From positions 1 to 41,250 of the forward strand of contig BBSL01000051.1 of assembly GCA_001319865.1 (NCBI GenBank): DNA of 41,250 nt. The letters run 5' to 3'. The notes under the pieces were generated by a model. It saw only the letters and a list, made by a program, of their open reading frames with translations. It was not told the DNA's origin and did not search any database. Source of the DNA: Burkholderia sp. E7m39. Its GTDB lineage: Bacteria > Pseudomonadota > Gammaproteobacteria > Burkholderiales > Burkholderiaceae. This document shows, piece after piece, positions 9,255-19,784 of the stretch. The stretch's first letter is position 1. Each line of letters begins with the position of its first letter. Made by a program: the position numbers and the translations under genes.

Positions 9255-9874
9255 GCATCAAGGCAGTCGTATTCGATTTCGGCGGCGTGCTGATCGACTG
9301 GAGCCCGCAGTATCTGTATCGCGAGCTGATTCCCGACGAGGAAGAGCGCCGCTGGTTTCTGTCGAACGTCTGCACGATGGATTGGGTGGTCCGCCAGGAC
9401 GGCGGCCAGCCGATCGCGGAGGGCACGGCGGAACTGGTCGCGAAATTTCCCGAGCACGAAGCGCTGATTCGCGCGTTCTACGAGCGCTGGCACCACATGG
9501 TGGCGGGCGTGCTGGAAGACGGCGTCAGCATTGTCGAGAAACTCGAAGCCGCGAACGTGCCGCTCTTCGGCCTGACGAACTGGTCTCACGAGACCTTTCC
9601 GTATGCGTGGGAGCATTACCCGGTGCTGCGGCGTTTCCGGGACATCGTCGTGTCGGGCCGCGTGAAGATGGTCAAGCCCGATCCGGCCATCTTCGCCGAG
9701 ATGCTGCGCCGTATCCGCGCGAATCTGCCCGGCATCGAGGCGCAAGAGCTGGTTTTCATCGACGACAACCTGAAGAACGCGGATGCCGCCACGCAGCTTG
9801 GCTGGCACGGCGTTCATCACACGAACGCCGCGCAGACGGAGGGAAAGCTGCGCGAACTCGGCTTGCCGATCTGA
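9251..9874 (+). CDS. HAD-superfamily hydrolase (subfamily IA)
   Basis: A 207-residue haloacid dehalogenase-like protein, probably a small-molecule phosphatase. Motif I is DFGGVL with nucleophile D9. The second Asp found in most HAD phosphatases is replaced by Gly, as seen in YihX-like members. The cap is helical (about 15-85); the motif II Thr is in GLTNWS, the motif III Lys in KMVKPDP, and the motif IV acidic pair in FIDDN. It overlaps the isochorismatase-like gene by four bases, which suggests the two act on a related substrate. It is convergent with the DUF748 gene, 26 bases away. Confidence 0.85.
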   Translation: MSIKAVVFDFGGVLIDWSPQYLYRELIPDEEERRWFLSNVCTMDWVVRQDGGQPIAEGTAELVAKFPEHEALIRAFYERWHHMVAGVLEDGVSIVEKLEAANVPLFGLTNWSHETFPYAWEHYPVLRRFRDIVVSGRVKMVKPDPAIFAEMLRRIRANLPGIEAQELVFIDDNLKNADAATQLGWHGVHHTNAAQTEGKLRELGLPI

Positions 9875-9900
9875 GCGTCAGGCGGCGCGCGGGCGCTACG

Positions 9901-11067
9901 TCATTGCCCGAGCAGATTCTTCAGCGCGTTGCCGAGCCCTTTCACCGTTTCACCTGCGCCTTTCGCGACGCCTTCGGCGCTCACGCCCAGCGACTTCGCG
10001 AAGTTCGCGCGCAGTTCCGTCATCACGCTTTCATTGAGCTTGAATTTCGGGTCGCGCAAATTGCCGTCGATCGTGAAATGCAGCGTGATGTCGTCGCCGT
10101 GCCGCTTCAGCGCCGCCACGGCGGCGCGCGTTGGAATTTGCATGAAGGTGTCGAGCGGATCGTCCGTTTCTGCCAGTTGCAGATGATGCAGCGTGACCGA
10201 GCCGGGCGCGTGGATGTGGTAGCTCGTCACCGTCGCGCGCAGGTTCAGATCGAGCGTGCCGCCTTTCACCTGGGCCTTCGCGCCGGCCTTTTTCAGCAGA
10301 TACGGATCGAGCATCACGACATCGACGCCGCGCAGCGTCGTAGTGGTCTGCGAATCCTTGCTGGCGATTTTCATCCAGCCGTCGAAGCTCACCTGGCCCG
10401 TGTGCGCCGGACCCTTGATCGCGCCTTTGGCGGAAAGCCCGGTCGGTTCGGTGAGATCGGGCAAGTGGATGTGATCGACGCTCGCGCTGGCGTCGCTGAC
10501 GGTCACCTTGTACGGCGGCTTGCTGATCGACTCGTCGTAGAAAACGAACCGGCCGCTTTCAAAGGCGATGTGATCGATGAGCTTTTCAGCGGGCAGCGGG
10601 GGCTTGTCACTTGCACCAGCGCTGGCAGGAGCGCTGGCGGGAGCGCTTGCACCGGCGTTCGCCGCGTCGTTTGTGTGGCTCACCGATTGACGCAGCTTCG
10701 GCAGCAGTTCCAGCCGGCCGCTCGCGGTGCGCACCAGCGCGAGATCGAAGCCGCGCACCACCACGTTGCGCAGATGCACGCGCTGCTGCAGCAGATCGCG
10801 GATATCGGGCGTGATGACAATTTCGTCGGCGGTGAGGGCGTCGGGCGTCGGCCAGTCCTGCGGCGCCGTGAGCCGCACGCGATGCAGCGTGATCGCCGAC
10901 AAGCCCACGTCGATGCTTTGCGCCGTGCCGAGCGGCGCGAGCGCGCTGGCGACGCGCTCCTTCACTTCGTGTTGCACGAAATACAACCCGCCGAGCGCAA
11001 TCGCGACGAGCAGCACGATCACGGCTGCGATGGCCAACACGACACGCTTGCCCACCGACATCGCCAT
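9901..11067 (-). CDS. AsmA/DUF748-like envelope protein
   Basis: A 388-residue protein with an N-terminal membrane anchor (about residues 8-29) and a long beta-rich periplasmic part of the DUF748/AsmA-like kind. Such proteins are found in the proteobacterial envelope and some relatives affect lipid transport, but the role of this one is unknown. An Ala/Ser/Pro linker (about 137-155, GASAPASAPASAG) interrupts the beta-rich region. The C-terminal tail is amphipathic and Gly/Lys-rich (GAGETVKGLGNALKNL). The start has an excellent AGGAGG site five bases upstream of the ATG at 11067. Confidence 0.7.
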   Translation of the reverse strand: MAMSVGKRVVLAIAAVIVLLVAIALGGLYFVQHEVKERVASALAPLGTAQSIDVGLSAITLHRVRLTAPQDWPTPDALTADEIVITPDIRDLLQQRVHLRNVVVRGFDLALVRTASGRLELLPKLRQSVSHTNDAANAGASAPASAPASAGASDKPPLPAEKLIDHIAFESGRFVFYDESISKPPYKVTVSDASASVDHIHLPDLTEPTGLSAKGAIKGPAHTGQVSFDGWMKIASKDSQTTTTLRGVDVVMLDPYLLKKAGAKAQVKGGTLDLNLRATVTSYHIHAPGSVTLHHLQLAETDDPLDTFMQIPTRAAVAALKRHGDDITLHFTIDGNLRDPKFKLNESVMTELRANFAKSLGVSAEGVAKGAGETVKGLGNALKNLLGQ

Positions 11068-11274
11068 GCTGCCTCCTCGTGCTTGCGCTGGCCGTAGTTC
11101 GGGTCATGTGCTGCGGATTTGCGGGGCGCGATGCAGGCCGCGGGTGCCTGCGTCTGAAACCGGCTCGAACCGGCTGCGATCCTGCGAAGGCAAGGGAGCA
11201 ACTCTTATGCCGTCCGCATCGAACCGCGCGAAGCGGTCCGTCTGCGGACGGCGATACAACGGAACTGCGGACGC

Positions 11275-12942
<1,668 letters not shown>

Positions 12943-13140
12943 TTGCTTGAGAGTTTGGGGTTGCAGTTTGGCAGCGTCCGGGCGCTGCGGGCCGGTTTTG
13001 GCGCGCGCCTCGGGGCAGGAGACGGTATTGTACTTCTTGTGTCTGCGACGCTTTTTTGTAGGGGGTGGGGGTTGCCTTTGCCTTTGCCTTGCGCCAGGCG
13101 GGCTTTTTGGGCTGGTATTGCGTTTGCGGTGTTTGATTGA

Positions 13141-13320
13141 TGTGTTTGCCCTTTGCGTGGGCATCCGCGTGGCGCGTGCTTGACGCGGGCGTTGCCGGTG
13201 TAGGTTTGCCCTTTGCGCGGGCATCCGCGTTGCGCCTGCGCGGCGCGGGCGTTGCCGGTGTAGGTTTGCCCTTTGCGCGGGCATCCGCGTTGCGCCTACG
13301 CGGCGCGGGCGTTGCCCCTG
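13141..13320 (-). repeat. 60-bp tandem repeat array, left side (three copies)
   Basis: Three head-to-tail 60-bp units fill 13141-13200 (diverged), 13201-13260 and 13261-13320. The two inner units differ at a few bases only. The unit reads TTTGCCCTTTGCGCGGGCAT near its start. On the leftward strand the units give a 20-residue period containing NADARAKGKPTPATPAP, and because 60 is a multiple of three the frame never closes. No ribosome binding site or protein family supports translation. The same unit recurs in inverse orientation at 13878-14113. Confidence 0.9.
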
Positions 13321-13332
13321 TGCGGGGCGGCA

Positions 13333-13366
13333 CCTACTTTTCTTTGCCGCTGCAGAGAAAAGTAGG
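13333..13366. repeat. Hairpin in the left arm
   Basis: A 15-bp stem, CCTACTTTTCTTTGC (13333-13347) with GCAGAGAAAAGTAGG (13352-13366), contains one T-G wobble and a 4-base loop. It is the inverse copy of the hairpin at 13832-13865. Confidence 0.85.
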
Positions 13367-13423
13367 CAAAAGAAAGCGGGCTAACACCGCCAGCCCTTGA
13401 CCTTTACCCACGGGCTCTCAACG

Positions 13424-13774
13424 GCCTCATCGTTCGTCCGTTCACGTTTCTGCATGCGTGAGTTGCCAGCGCATGTCGACACGCCTCACCCGCTTCACAC
13501 TCCCGCGTCGGTTCCCACTTTCGCGTCTTGCGCGGGCCCTCCTGCGGCAAACTTGTGTCGTCCGTCGGACCACCGGACACCATCGCTCACAGATCGGTTT
13601 TCAGTCCGTGCGTTGCGCCGTTCCCCGAGACAACCTGCACACAGTTTGCAACCGGGGCGGCGCCGACGTTATAGCGTGGTTGGCCGTTGTACGGACGAAT
13701 GAAGTGGGTGAGGCGCATTGAGAGCATGCTGGCAATGGGGCCGAACAAGCGCGCTGCCGTGTGAAGTGTTGGGA
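13424..13774. other. Central segment of the palindrome, no gene supported
   Basis: These 351 bases separate the two arms. A weaker inner inverse match exists, such as CGCCTCACCCGCTTCA near 13483-13499 against TGAAGTGGGTGAGGCGC near 13700-13716, so the palindrome was once longer or is eroding. Short open frames here lack ribosome binding sites and family resemblance. No transposase remnant is visible. Confidence 0.6.
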
Positions 13775-13831
13775 CGTTGAGAGCCCGTGGGTGAAGGTCA
13801 AGGGCTGGCGGTGTTAGCCCGCTTTCTTTTG

Positions 13832-13865
13832 CCTACTTTTCTTTGCGGCGGCAAAGAAAAGTAGG
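13832..13865. repeat. Perfect 15-bp hairpin in the right arm
   Basis: CCTACTTTTCTTTGC (13832-13846), loop GGCG (13847-13850) and GCAAAGAAAAGTAGG (13851-13865) form a perfect stem. A T- and C-rich tract (GCTTTCTTTTG) precedes it. It could act as a transcription stop or RNA-processing site 3' of ugpC, but there is no canonical T run. Confidence 0.85.
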
Positions 13866-13877
13866 TGCCGCCCCGCA

Positions 13878-14113
13878 CAGGGGCAACGCCCGCGCCGCGC
13901 AGGCGCATCGCGGACGCCAGCGCAGAAGAACCAGGCCGGCAACGCCCGCGCCGCGAATGCGCAACGCGGACGCCCGCGCAAAGGGCAAACCTACACCGGC
14001 AACGCCCGCGCCGCGTAGGCGCAACGCGGATGCCCGCGCAAAGGGCAAACCTACACCGGCAACGCCCGCGCCGCGCAGGCGCATCAAGGACGCCCGCATA
14101 GAGGCAAAAACCT
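13878..14113 (+). repeat. 60-bp tandem repeat array, right side (four copies)
   Basis: Units begin near 13878 (56 bases, diverged), 13934, 13994 (near consensus) and 14054 (diverged at its end). Each contains CAACGCCCGCGCCGCG. They are the reverse complement of the units at 13141-13320. The last unit runs up to the ugpC stop codon at 14113, so the array directly abuts the gene. Confidence 0.88.
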
Positions 14114-15204
14114 CAATTCAATCTCCGCCCACTATCCTCATCAAAAAAATGCAACTGCTGCGCGGGCAACGCGACCGGAAGCGTTTCGCCCGCTTGCGGC
14201 CGCCGCCCATGCGGCAACCGAACGGTAACGTCGTGCTTACCCCAGCGCCCATGCGCGAGATTGTCCGCGCCGAGCAACTCGCACGAATCGACGGCAAGCG
14301 CGGCCGTCGCCGCACCGGAATCAGACGAAGGCGTCATGTGCTCGGGCCGGACGCCGAGCACGCACGTGCGCCCCGCGGCGACCTCGCGGCCAATGCACGG
14401 CACGCCCGCAAGCGGCAACTTCGGACCTTCGTCCGCGACCTCGAAGAATGCGCCGTCTTCCGTCACCCGGCCGTTCAGCAAATTCATTCCCGGCGAGCCG
14501 ATGAACCCCGCCACGAAGATCGTCGCCGGGCGTTCATACACCTGCGTCGGCGCGCCGATCTGCTCGGCGTGGCCCTTGTTCATCACGATCACGCGCTGCG
14601 CAAGCGTCATCGCCTCGATCTGATCGTGCGTCACGTAAAGGCTCGTCGTCTTGAGACGCCCATGCAGACGCTGGATTTCGAGCCGCATCTGCACGCGCAG
14701 CCGCGCATCGAGATTCGATAGCGGTTCGTCGAACAGAAATACGGCCGGCTCCCGTACGATCGCACGGCCCATTGCGACGCGTTGGCGCTGGCCGCCCGAC
14801 AGCTCACGCGGCTTTCTCGACAGCAACGGTTCGAGTTCGAGAATCTTCGCCGCCGTCATCACGCGCGATTCGATCTTCGATTTCGGCAGCCCCGCGATCT
14901 TCAGCGCGTAACCCATGTTTTCCGCGACCGTCATGTGCGGGTAGAGCGCGTAGTTCTGAAACACCATCGCGATGTTGCGATCCTTCGGTTCCAGGTTGTT
15001 GACCACCTTGCCGTCGATCGCGATCTCGCCTTCCGTGATCGCTTCGAGTCCCGCGACCATGCGTAGCAACGTCGACTTGCCGCAACCCGATGGCCCGACC
15101 ATTACGACGAATTCGCCATCCGCGACGTCCGCATTGATGCCGTGCAGAACGTTCTGCTTGCCGTCATACGATTTCTTCACGCCTTTGAGCGTCAGTGCAG
15201 ACAT
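14113..15204 (-). CDS. ugpC: sn-Glycerol-3-phosphate import ATP-binding protein UgpC
   Basis: A 363-residue ABC ATPase of the CUT1 (MalK/UgpC) type that powers the UgpAE permease. Walker A is GPSGCGKST (37-45); the Q-loop is in [14 protein letters not shown], the signature is [14 protein letters not shown], Walker B is [13 protein letters not shown] and the H-loop is in [13 protein letters not shown]. The C-terminal third (about 235-363) is the OB-fold regulatory domain with the GVRPEH motif. It is the last gene of ugpB-A-E-C, 57 bases after ugpE. Its stop codon touches the repeat island, which replaces any ordinary terminator. Confidence 0.95.
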   Translation of the reverse strand: MSALTLKGVKKSYDGKQNVLHGINADVADGEFVVMVGPSGCGKSTLLRMVAGLEAITEGEIAIDGKVVNNLEPKDRNIAMVFQNYALYPHMTVAENMGYALKIAGLPKSKIESRVMTAAKILELEPLLSRKPRELSGGQRQRVAMGRAIVREPAVFLFDEPLSNLDARLRVQMRLEIQRLHGRLKTTSLYVTHDQIEAMTLAQRVIVMNKGHAEQIGAPTQVYERPATIFVAGFIGSPGMNLLNGRVTEDGAFFEVADEGPKLPLAGVPCIGREVAAGRTCVLGVRPEHMTPSSDSGAATAALAVDSCELLGADNLAHGRWGKHDVTVRLPHGRRPQAGETLPVALPAQQLHFFDEDSGRRLN

Positions 15205-15224
15205 GACTGTTTATCCCTGGATTT

Positions 15225-15276
15225 ATTTCTCAGCCTCATTTCTCAGCCTCATTTCTCAGCCTCATTTCTCAGCATC
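15225..15276 (-). repeat. 13-bp tandem repeat spanning the ugpE stop codon
   Basis: Four tandem copies of a 13-base unit (plus strand ATTTCTCAGCCTC) start at 15225, 15238, 15251 and 15264; the last has one change. On the coding strand the unit carries GCTGAGAAATGAG, the last codons and TGA stop of ugpE. The end of the gene has therefore been copied into the ugpE-ugpC gap. Confidence 0.92.
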
Positions 15277-16107
15277 AATGAGGCCGCGCACGAACCAGCG
15301 CTGCATCGCCAGCACGACGACGAGGGGCGGCAGCATCGCGAGCAGCGTGGCCGCCATCACGAGATGCCATTCCGTCGCGGTGTCGCCGGACGCGATCATG
15401 CTCTTGATGCCGACTACAGCCGTCGTCAGCGACTGCTCGTTCGTGATCAGGATCGGCCACAGGTACTGATTCCAGCCGTAGATGAACGTGATGACGAACA
15501 GCGCCGCCAGATTCGTCTTTGACAGCGGCAGCACCACGTCCCAGAAGAAGCGCAGCGCACCTGCGCCGTCGATGCGCGCCGCTTCCATCAGCTCGTCGGG
15601 CAGCGTCAGGAAGAACTGGCGGAACAGGAACGTTGCCGTAGCGGACGCGATCAGCGGCAGCGTGAGACCGGCGTACGTGTTGCTCAGATGCATCGACGAC
15701 ACGACTTGCACGGTCGGAAAAATGCGCACTTCGACGGGCAGCATCAGCGTGATGAAGATCAGCCAGAACGCGACGTTGCGGCCCGGAAAGCGGAAGAACA
15801 CGATCGCATACGCCGAGATAATCGACACGGCGATCTTGCCGATTGCGATGACGAGCGCCATCACGAGGCTGTTGACGAGCATCGTGCCGAACGGGCTCGC
15901 AGCGTTGCCCGTGCCGTGCGTCCAGATATTCGCGATGTTCTCGAACAGATGCGTGCTGGGCACGAGCGACAGCGGCACGTTGAACACTTCGTGCTCGTTC
16001 ATCGTCGCCGCGCAGAACGCGACATAGACGGGAAACACGACCAGCACCACGCCGACAATCAAAACGGCGTGGCAAAAGAGATCGAAGCCGCGGCGATTCT
16101 CGATCAT
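15262..16107 (-). CDS. ugpE: sn-Glycerol-3-phosphate ABC transporter permease UgpE
   Basis: A 281-residue inner-membrane permease, the same length as E. coli UgpE. Six transmembrane helices are likely, the first at about residues 10-32. The cytoplasmic EAA loop, which docks on UgpC, reads [24 protein letters not shown] (about residues 180-205 in sense order). The ATG at 16107 overlaps the ugpA stop as ATGA, so the two permeases are translationally coupled. Its stop codon lies in a 13-bp tandem repeat. Confidence 0.95.
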   Translation of the reverse strand: MIENRRGFDLFCHAVLIVGVVLVVFPVYVAFCAATMNEHEVFNVPLSLVPSTHLFENIANIWTHGTGNAASPFGTMLVNSLVMALVIAIGKIAVSIISAYAIVFFRFPGRNVAFWLIFITLMLPVEVRIFPTVQVVSSMHLSNTYAGLTLPLIASATATFLFRQFFLTLPDELMEAARIDGAGALRFFWDVVLPLSKTNLAALFVITFIYGWNQYLWPILITNEQSLTTAVVGIKSMIASGDTATEWHLVMAATLLAMLPPLVVVLAMQRWFVRGLIDAEK

Positions 16108-16988
16108 GAGTATTGAACCCTCCGCTCGATGAAACGGAACTGCACGACCGTCAGCCCGACGACGATCGCCATCAGCACCACCGATTGCGCGCCCGAACTG
16201 CCGATGTCGAGGCCCTGGAAGCCTTCGGCGAAGATTTTGTAGATCAGCGTGCGCGTGGATTGCGCGGGGCCCCCGCCCGTCGCGGCATCGATGATCGGGA
16301 AGGTGTCGAAGAACGCGTAGACGAGATTGACGACGAGCAGAAAAAACGTGGTCGGCGACAGCAGCGGCAGCGCGATGCCGAAGAAGCGGCGCACGGGACC
16401 GGCGCCATCGATCGCGGCGGCTTCGATCAGCGAGCGCGGAATCGCCTGCAGGCCGGCATAGAAGAACAGGAAGTTGTAGCTGACCTGCTTCCAGACGGAG
16501 GCGAGCACGACGAGAAACATCGCCTGCCCCGGATTGAGCGCGTGGTTCCAGACGATGCCCGCCTTGCCGAGCGCGAACGTCACGAGCCCGATGCTCGGGT
16601 TGAAGAGGAACGACCACAGCACGGCCGCAATCGCGGGCGCAACGGCATACGGCCAGATCAGCAGCGTCTGGTATGCCTTTGCGCCGCGCATCACGCGGTC
16701 GGCGCAGGCCGCGAAGAGCAGCGAGAGTACGAGTCCCGACACGGTGACGAGCGCGCAAAAGATCAGCGTCGTTTCGAACGACGCGAGATACAGCGGATCG
16801 CCGAATAGCTGCCTGAAGTTGCCAAGGCCGACGAATTCAGTCGACGTGCCGAACGCGTCCTGGGTCTGGGTCGATTGCCAGAGCGCTTCGCCCGCGGGCA
16901 GCAGAAAGAACAGCAGCGTGATCGCCAGTTGCGGCGCGACGAGCAGATAGGGCAGCCAGCTGGTGCCAAAGCGTGAGCGCTTGTCCAT
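16104..16988 (-). CDS. ugpA: sn-Glycerol-3-phosphate ABC transporter permease UgpA
   Basis: A 294-residue inner-membrane permease that pairs with UgpE; E. coli UgpA has 295. Six hydrophobic helices are visible, beginning at about residues 11-33. The EAA loop is [20 protein letters not shown]. The gene follows ugpB after 69 bases and overlaps ugpE by four bases. The order B-A-E-C matches the E. coli ugp operon; the ugpQ phosphodiesterase that often follows is absent here. Confidence 0.95.
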   Translation of the reverse strand: MDKRSRFGTSWLPYLLVAPQLAITLLFFLLPAGEALWQSTQTQDAFGTSTEFVGLGNFRQLFGDPLYLASFETTLIFCALVTVSGLVLSLLFAACADRVMRGAKAYQTLLIWPYAVAPAIAAVLWSFLFNPSIGLVTFALGKAGIVWNHALNPGQAMFLVVLASVWKQVSYNFLFFYAGLQAIPRSLIEAAAIDGAGPVRRFFGIALPLLSPTTFFLLVVNLVYAFFDTFPIIDAATGGGPAQSTRTLIYKIFAEGFQGLDIGSSGAQSVVLMAIVVGLTVVQFRFIERRVQYS

Positions 16989-17057
16989 CGAAGTCCTTCG
17001 CAGCGGTGAACGGGAGCGCGCTGTCGCCTTGCAGCGAAGGCGCGCCCGGAACGCAGA

Positions 17058-18383
17058 TCAGCTACCCGCTTTTTCGAAGCGGCGCAGCAGGTCGTCGCCG
17101 CGCGACACCGACGAATCGAGGGCTTCCTTAGGCGTCTTCTTGTCGGCCCAGACCTGCTCGAGTTCTTCGTCGATGATCGTGCGGATCTGCGGCATGTTGC
17201 CGAGGCGCAGTCCCTTCGTGTACGGCAGAGGCGGCTTGTTCAGCATCTGCTTGATCGCCGTGTCGCTGCCGGGGTTCTTCTCGTAGAAGCCCTGTTGCTG
17301 CGTCAGCTGATACGCGGCCGTGGTGACGGGCAGATAGCCCGTGTCCTGATGCCACTTCGCGGCGACGGGGGGCGAGCTGAGATAGGCGAGGAACTTCGCG
17401 ACGCCCTTGTAGACGGCCGGGTCCTTGCCCGACAGCACCCACAGGCTCGCCCCGCCGATGATCGCGTTCTGCGGCGCGCCCTTGACGCTCGCGTCGTACG
17501 GCATCATGCCCGTGCCGAAGTTGAATTTCGCGTACTTGCGGATCGTCGCGAGCGACCCCGACGAGTTCGTGATGATGCCGCAGTCGCCGCTATAGAACTT
17601 CGACACCGGCTCATCCTTGCGGCCCGCGTAGGTGAACGTGCCTTCCTTCGCCATTTTCTGCAGGAACGTGATGTGCGCGACCTGCAGCGGCTTGTTGAAT
17701 TCGAGTTGCGCGTCGGCGCCGTCGAAGCCGTTGTTGTCCGTCGCGAACGGCGCGCCGTGCCAGGCGCTGTAGTTCTCGAGCTGAATCCAGCTCTGCCAGC
17801 CCGACGAATAACCGCACGACATGCCCGACGCCTTCAGCTTCTGCGCGTCCTGCTCGACTTCGGCCCAGGTTTTGGGCGGTGTGTTCGGATCGAGACCGGC
17901 TTTCTTGAACGCGTCCTTGTTGTAGTAGAGGACGGGCGTCGAGCTGTTGAACGGCATCGAGATCAGATGGCCCGTTTTCGAGTCGCTGTAGTAGCTGGCG
18001 ATGGTCGGCACGAAGGCCTTTTCATCGAGCGTCATGCCTGCCTGCTTGAATACGTCGGAGACGGGGATGACGGCTTTCTTCGCCTGCATCATCGTCGCCG
18101 TGCCGACTTCGTAGACCTGCAGGATCGCGGGCGCGTTGCCGCTGCGATAGGCGGCGATGCCCGCCGCGAGCGTCTGGTCGTACGTGCCTTTGAAGACGGG
18201 CACGATCTTGTAGTCGCTCTGCGATGCGTTGAAGTCGTTGGCAATCGCGTTCAGGCGTTCGCCGAGCGCCGCTTCCATCGCGTGCCAGAACTGGATTTCA
18301 GTGGCGGCGTACGCGCCTTGATGGACGCCGAAGGACAGGACAGCTGCAACGGATAGCGATCGGATGAACGGCTTGCAATGCAT
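17058..18383 (-). CDS. ugpB: sn-Glycerol-3-phosphate-binding protein UgpB
   Basis: A 441-residue periplasmic solute-binding protein (family 1, CUT1 type) that delivers glycerol-3-phosphate or its diesters to UgpAE. The signal peptide has a basic start, a hydrophobic core, and a likely cleavage after AYA at residue 26. The mature start [16 protein letters not shown] is characteristic of UgpB. The start ATG at 18383 has an excellent AAAGGAG site (18391-18397). A candidate Pho box and -10 lie about 60-100 bases upstream, in keeping with phosphate control of ugp in E. coli. Confidence 0.95.
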   Translation of the reverse strand: MHCKPFIRSLSVAAVLSFGVHQGAYAATEIQFWHAMEAALGERLNAIANDFNASQSDYKIVPVFKGTYDQTLAAGIAAYRSGNAPAILQVYEVGTATMMQAKKAVIPVSDVFKQAGMTLDEKAFVPTIASYYSDSKTGHLISMPFNSSTPVLYYNKDAFKKAGLDPNTPPKTWAEVEQDAQKLKASGMSCGYSSGWQSWIQLENYSAWHGAPFATDNNGFDGADAQLEFNKPLQVAHITFLQKMAKEGTFTYAGRKDEPVSKFYSGDCGIITNSSGSLATIRKYAKFNFGTGMMPYDASVKGAPQNAIIGGASLWVLSGKDPAVYKGVAKFLAYLSSPPVAAKWHQDTGYLPVTTAAYQLTQQQGFYEKNPGSDTAIKQMLNKPPLPYTKGLRLGNMPQIRTIIDEELEQVWADKKTPKEALDSSVSRGDDLLRRFEKAGS

Positions 18384-18448
18384 CGAGAGTCTCCTTTGAT
18401 CCCATGCAACGAAGTTGCGGTTGGGAAGCGTGGAATTGCGGTCGCGCG

Positions 18449-18482
18449 ATTCTAGTTGTGTTCGATGACAGGAAAGCGTCGG
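18449..18482 (-). promoter_or_regulatory. Candidate Pho box and -10 of the ugp promoter
   Basis: On the leftward strand CCGACGCTTTCCTGTCAT (18482 to 18465) fits the 18-bp Pho box pattern: the second half is a perfect CTGTCAT, the first half matches 4 of 7, and the spacer is T-rich. Ten bases later comes TAGAAT (18454 to 18449), the spacing seen at PhoB-activated promoters that lack a -35. The predicted RNA start leaves a leader of about 60 bases to ugpB. Confidence 0.45.
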
Positions 18483-18605
18483 TGATTCTTCTACTTGTCA
18501 GGCTTGTGGTCGAATTTTTGGTGGAACGGCAATTTAACATCATAAAAATAGCGGGCGAAAGCGCGATTACCCGAAGCGCCGATCGATGCGTGGGCAACGA
18601 AGGCG

Positions 18606-18631
18606 AAAAAAAAGCCGCGTCGAAGCGCGGC
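18606..18631 (-). terminator. Intrinsic terminator of ychF
   Basis: On the leftward strand GCCGCG and CGCGGC form a 6-bp GC stem with a 6-base loop, followed by eight T (plus-strand A run 18606-18613). It is about 60 bases past the ychF stop. Apart from this and the ugp promoter, the 306-base gap 18384-18689 holds nothing else recognised. Confidence 0.85.
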
Positions 18632-18689
18632 CTGATGTGATCTGCGAACCCCGCTCGTGGGCGGCGGGGACGCATTTGACAATTGTTCG

Positions 18690-19784
18690 TCAGACGTTGA
18701 AGAGGAAGTTCATCACGTCGCCATCATGCACGACGTACTCCTTGCCTTCGGCGCGCATCTTGCCCGCTTCCTTCGCGCCTTGCTCGCCCTTGAACGCGAT
18801 GTAATCGTCAAAGCCGATGGTCTGCGCGCGAATGAACCCGCGCTCGAAGTCCGTGTGAATCGCGCCCGCCGCTTGCGGCGCCGTGTCGCCGATATGGATC
18901 GTCCATGCGCGCACTTCCTTCACACCCGCCGTGAAGTACGTCTGCAGGCCGAGCAGCTTGAAGCCCGCGCGGATCACGCGGTTCAGGCCCGGCTCATCCA
19001 TGCCCATGTCGGCGAGGAACACTTCCTTGTCTTCGTCGGCGAGATCGGCGATTTCCGCTTCGATCGCCGCGCACACCGCGACGACCGGCGCCTTTTCCGT
19101 TTCCGCGTACTTGCGCACGGCGTCCAGATGCGGATTGTTCTCGAAGCCGTCTTCCTTCACGTTTGCCACGTACATGGCCGGCTTCGCCGTAATCAGGCAA
19201 AACGGCTTGATCAGCAGACGCTCTTCTTCCGTCAGATCGAGTCCGCGAACCGGCTTCGCCAGGTCCAGCTGGGCGCGGACTTTTTCCAGCACGGCGGCGA
19301 GCTTTACCGCTTCCTTGTCGTTGCCCGACTTTGCGGCCTTTGCGTAGCGCGTCAGCGCCTTTTCGACGGTGGCGAGGTCGGCGAGCGCGAGTTCCGTGTT
19401 GATCACCTCGATGTCCGACACGGGGTCGACCTTGCCCGCGACGTGGATCACGTTCTCGTCCTCGAAGCAGCGCACGACGTGCGTGATCGCGTCGGTTTCA
19501 CGGATATTCGCGAGGAACTGGTTGCCGAGGCCTTCGCCCTTGCTGGCACCCGCCACCAGACCCGCGATGTCGACGAACTCGACCACGGCGGGCACGATGC
19601 GCTCCGGCTTGACGATGTCGGCGAGCGCGCTCAGACGCGCGTCGGGCACTTCGACCACGCCGACGTTCGGCTCGATCGTGCAGAACGGATAGTTTTCGGC
19701 GGCGATGCCCGCCTTGGTCAGCGCGTTGAACAGGGTGGACTTGCCGACGTTGGGCAGGCCGACGATGCCGCATTTGAGGCTCAT
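18690..19784 (-). CDS. ychF: Ribosome-binding ATPase YchF
   Basis: A 364-residue Obg-family P-loop protein that prefers ATP over GTP and associates with ribosomes. The G1 loop is GLPNVGKST (about 9-17), G3 is [17 protein letters not shown], and the usual NKxD of GTPases is altered (YVANVKE), as known for YchF. A coiled-coil arm (about 130-200) and a C-terminal TGS-like domain ending FLFNV follow. Length is that of E. coli YchF (363). AAAGG lies upstream of the ATG. An intrinsic terminator follows. Confidence 0.96.
   Translation of the reverse strand: MSLKCGIVGLPNVGKSTLFNALTKAGIAAENYPFCTIEPNVGVVEVPDARLSALADIVKPERIVPAVVEFVDIAGLVAGASKGEGLGNQFLANIRETDAITHVVRCFEDENVIHVAGKVDPVSDIEVINTELALADLATVEKALTRYAKAAKSGNDKEAVKLAAVLEKVRAQLDLAKPVRGLDLTEEERLLIKPFCLITAKPAMYVANVKEDGFENNPHLDAVRKYAETEKAPVVAVCAAIEAEIADLADEDKEVFLADMGMDEPGLNRVIRAGFKLLGLQTYFTAGVKEVRAWTIHIGDTAPQAAGAIHTDFERGFIRAQTIGFDDYIAFKGEQGAKEAGKMRAEGKEYVVHDGDVMNFLFNV

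Larger units (their letters stand above)
13141..14113. repeat. Large composite inverted repeat between ugpC and ettA
   Basis: The left arm (13141-13423) and right arm (13775-14113) are inverse copies around a 351-base centre. Starting from CGTTGAGAGCCCGTGGGT at 13775 and its complement ending at 13423, roughly the first 135 bases match with only a handful of differences. Beyond that both arms continue into the same 60-bp tandem unit. Each arm carries its own hairpin. No gene is supported in 12943-14112. Confidence 0.9.

Noticed and set aside
9034..11097. 687-codon rightward frame
   Set aside because: It overlaps the isochorismatase, HAD and DUF748 genes in the wrong frame or strand and has no recognisable domain.
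11210..11274. Intrinsic terminator downstream of ettA
   Set aside because: Short stems such as GTCCG-TCTG-CGGAC exist, but there is no T run on the leftward strand and the stems are only 5 bp.
12943..13284. N-terminal extension of EttA by 114 residues
   Set aside because: The extension is repeat-derived and low-complexity; the conserved EttA start is at 12942 and gives exactly the usual length.
13141..14113. CRISPR array
   Set aside because: The repeats are 60-bp units joined head to tail without unique spacers, in two opposed arrays, and no cas genes are near.
13843..14721. 292-codon rightward frame through the repeat array and ugpC
   Set aside because: Its first part is the tandem repeat read through and the rest is the antisense of ugpC; no ribosome binding site or family supports it.
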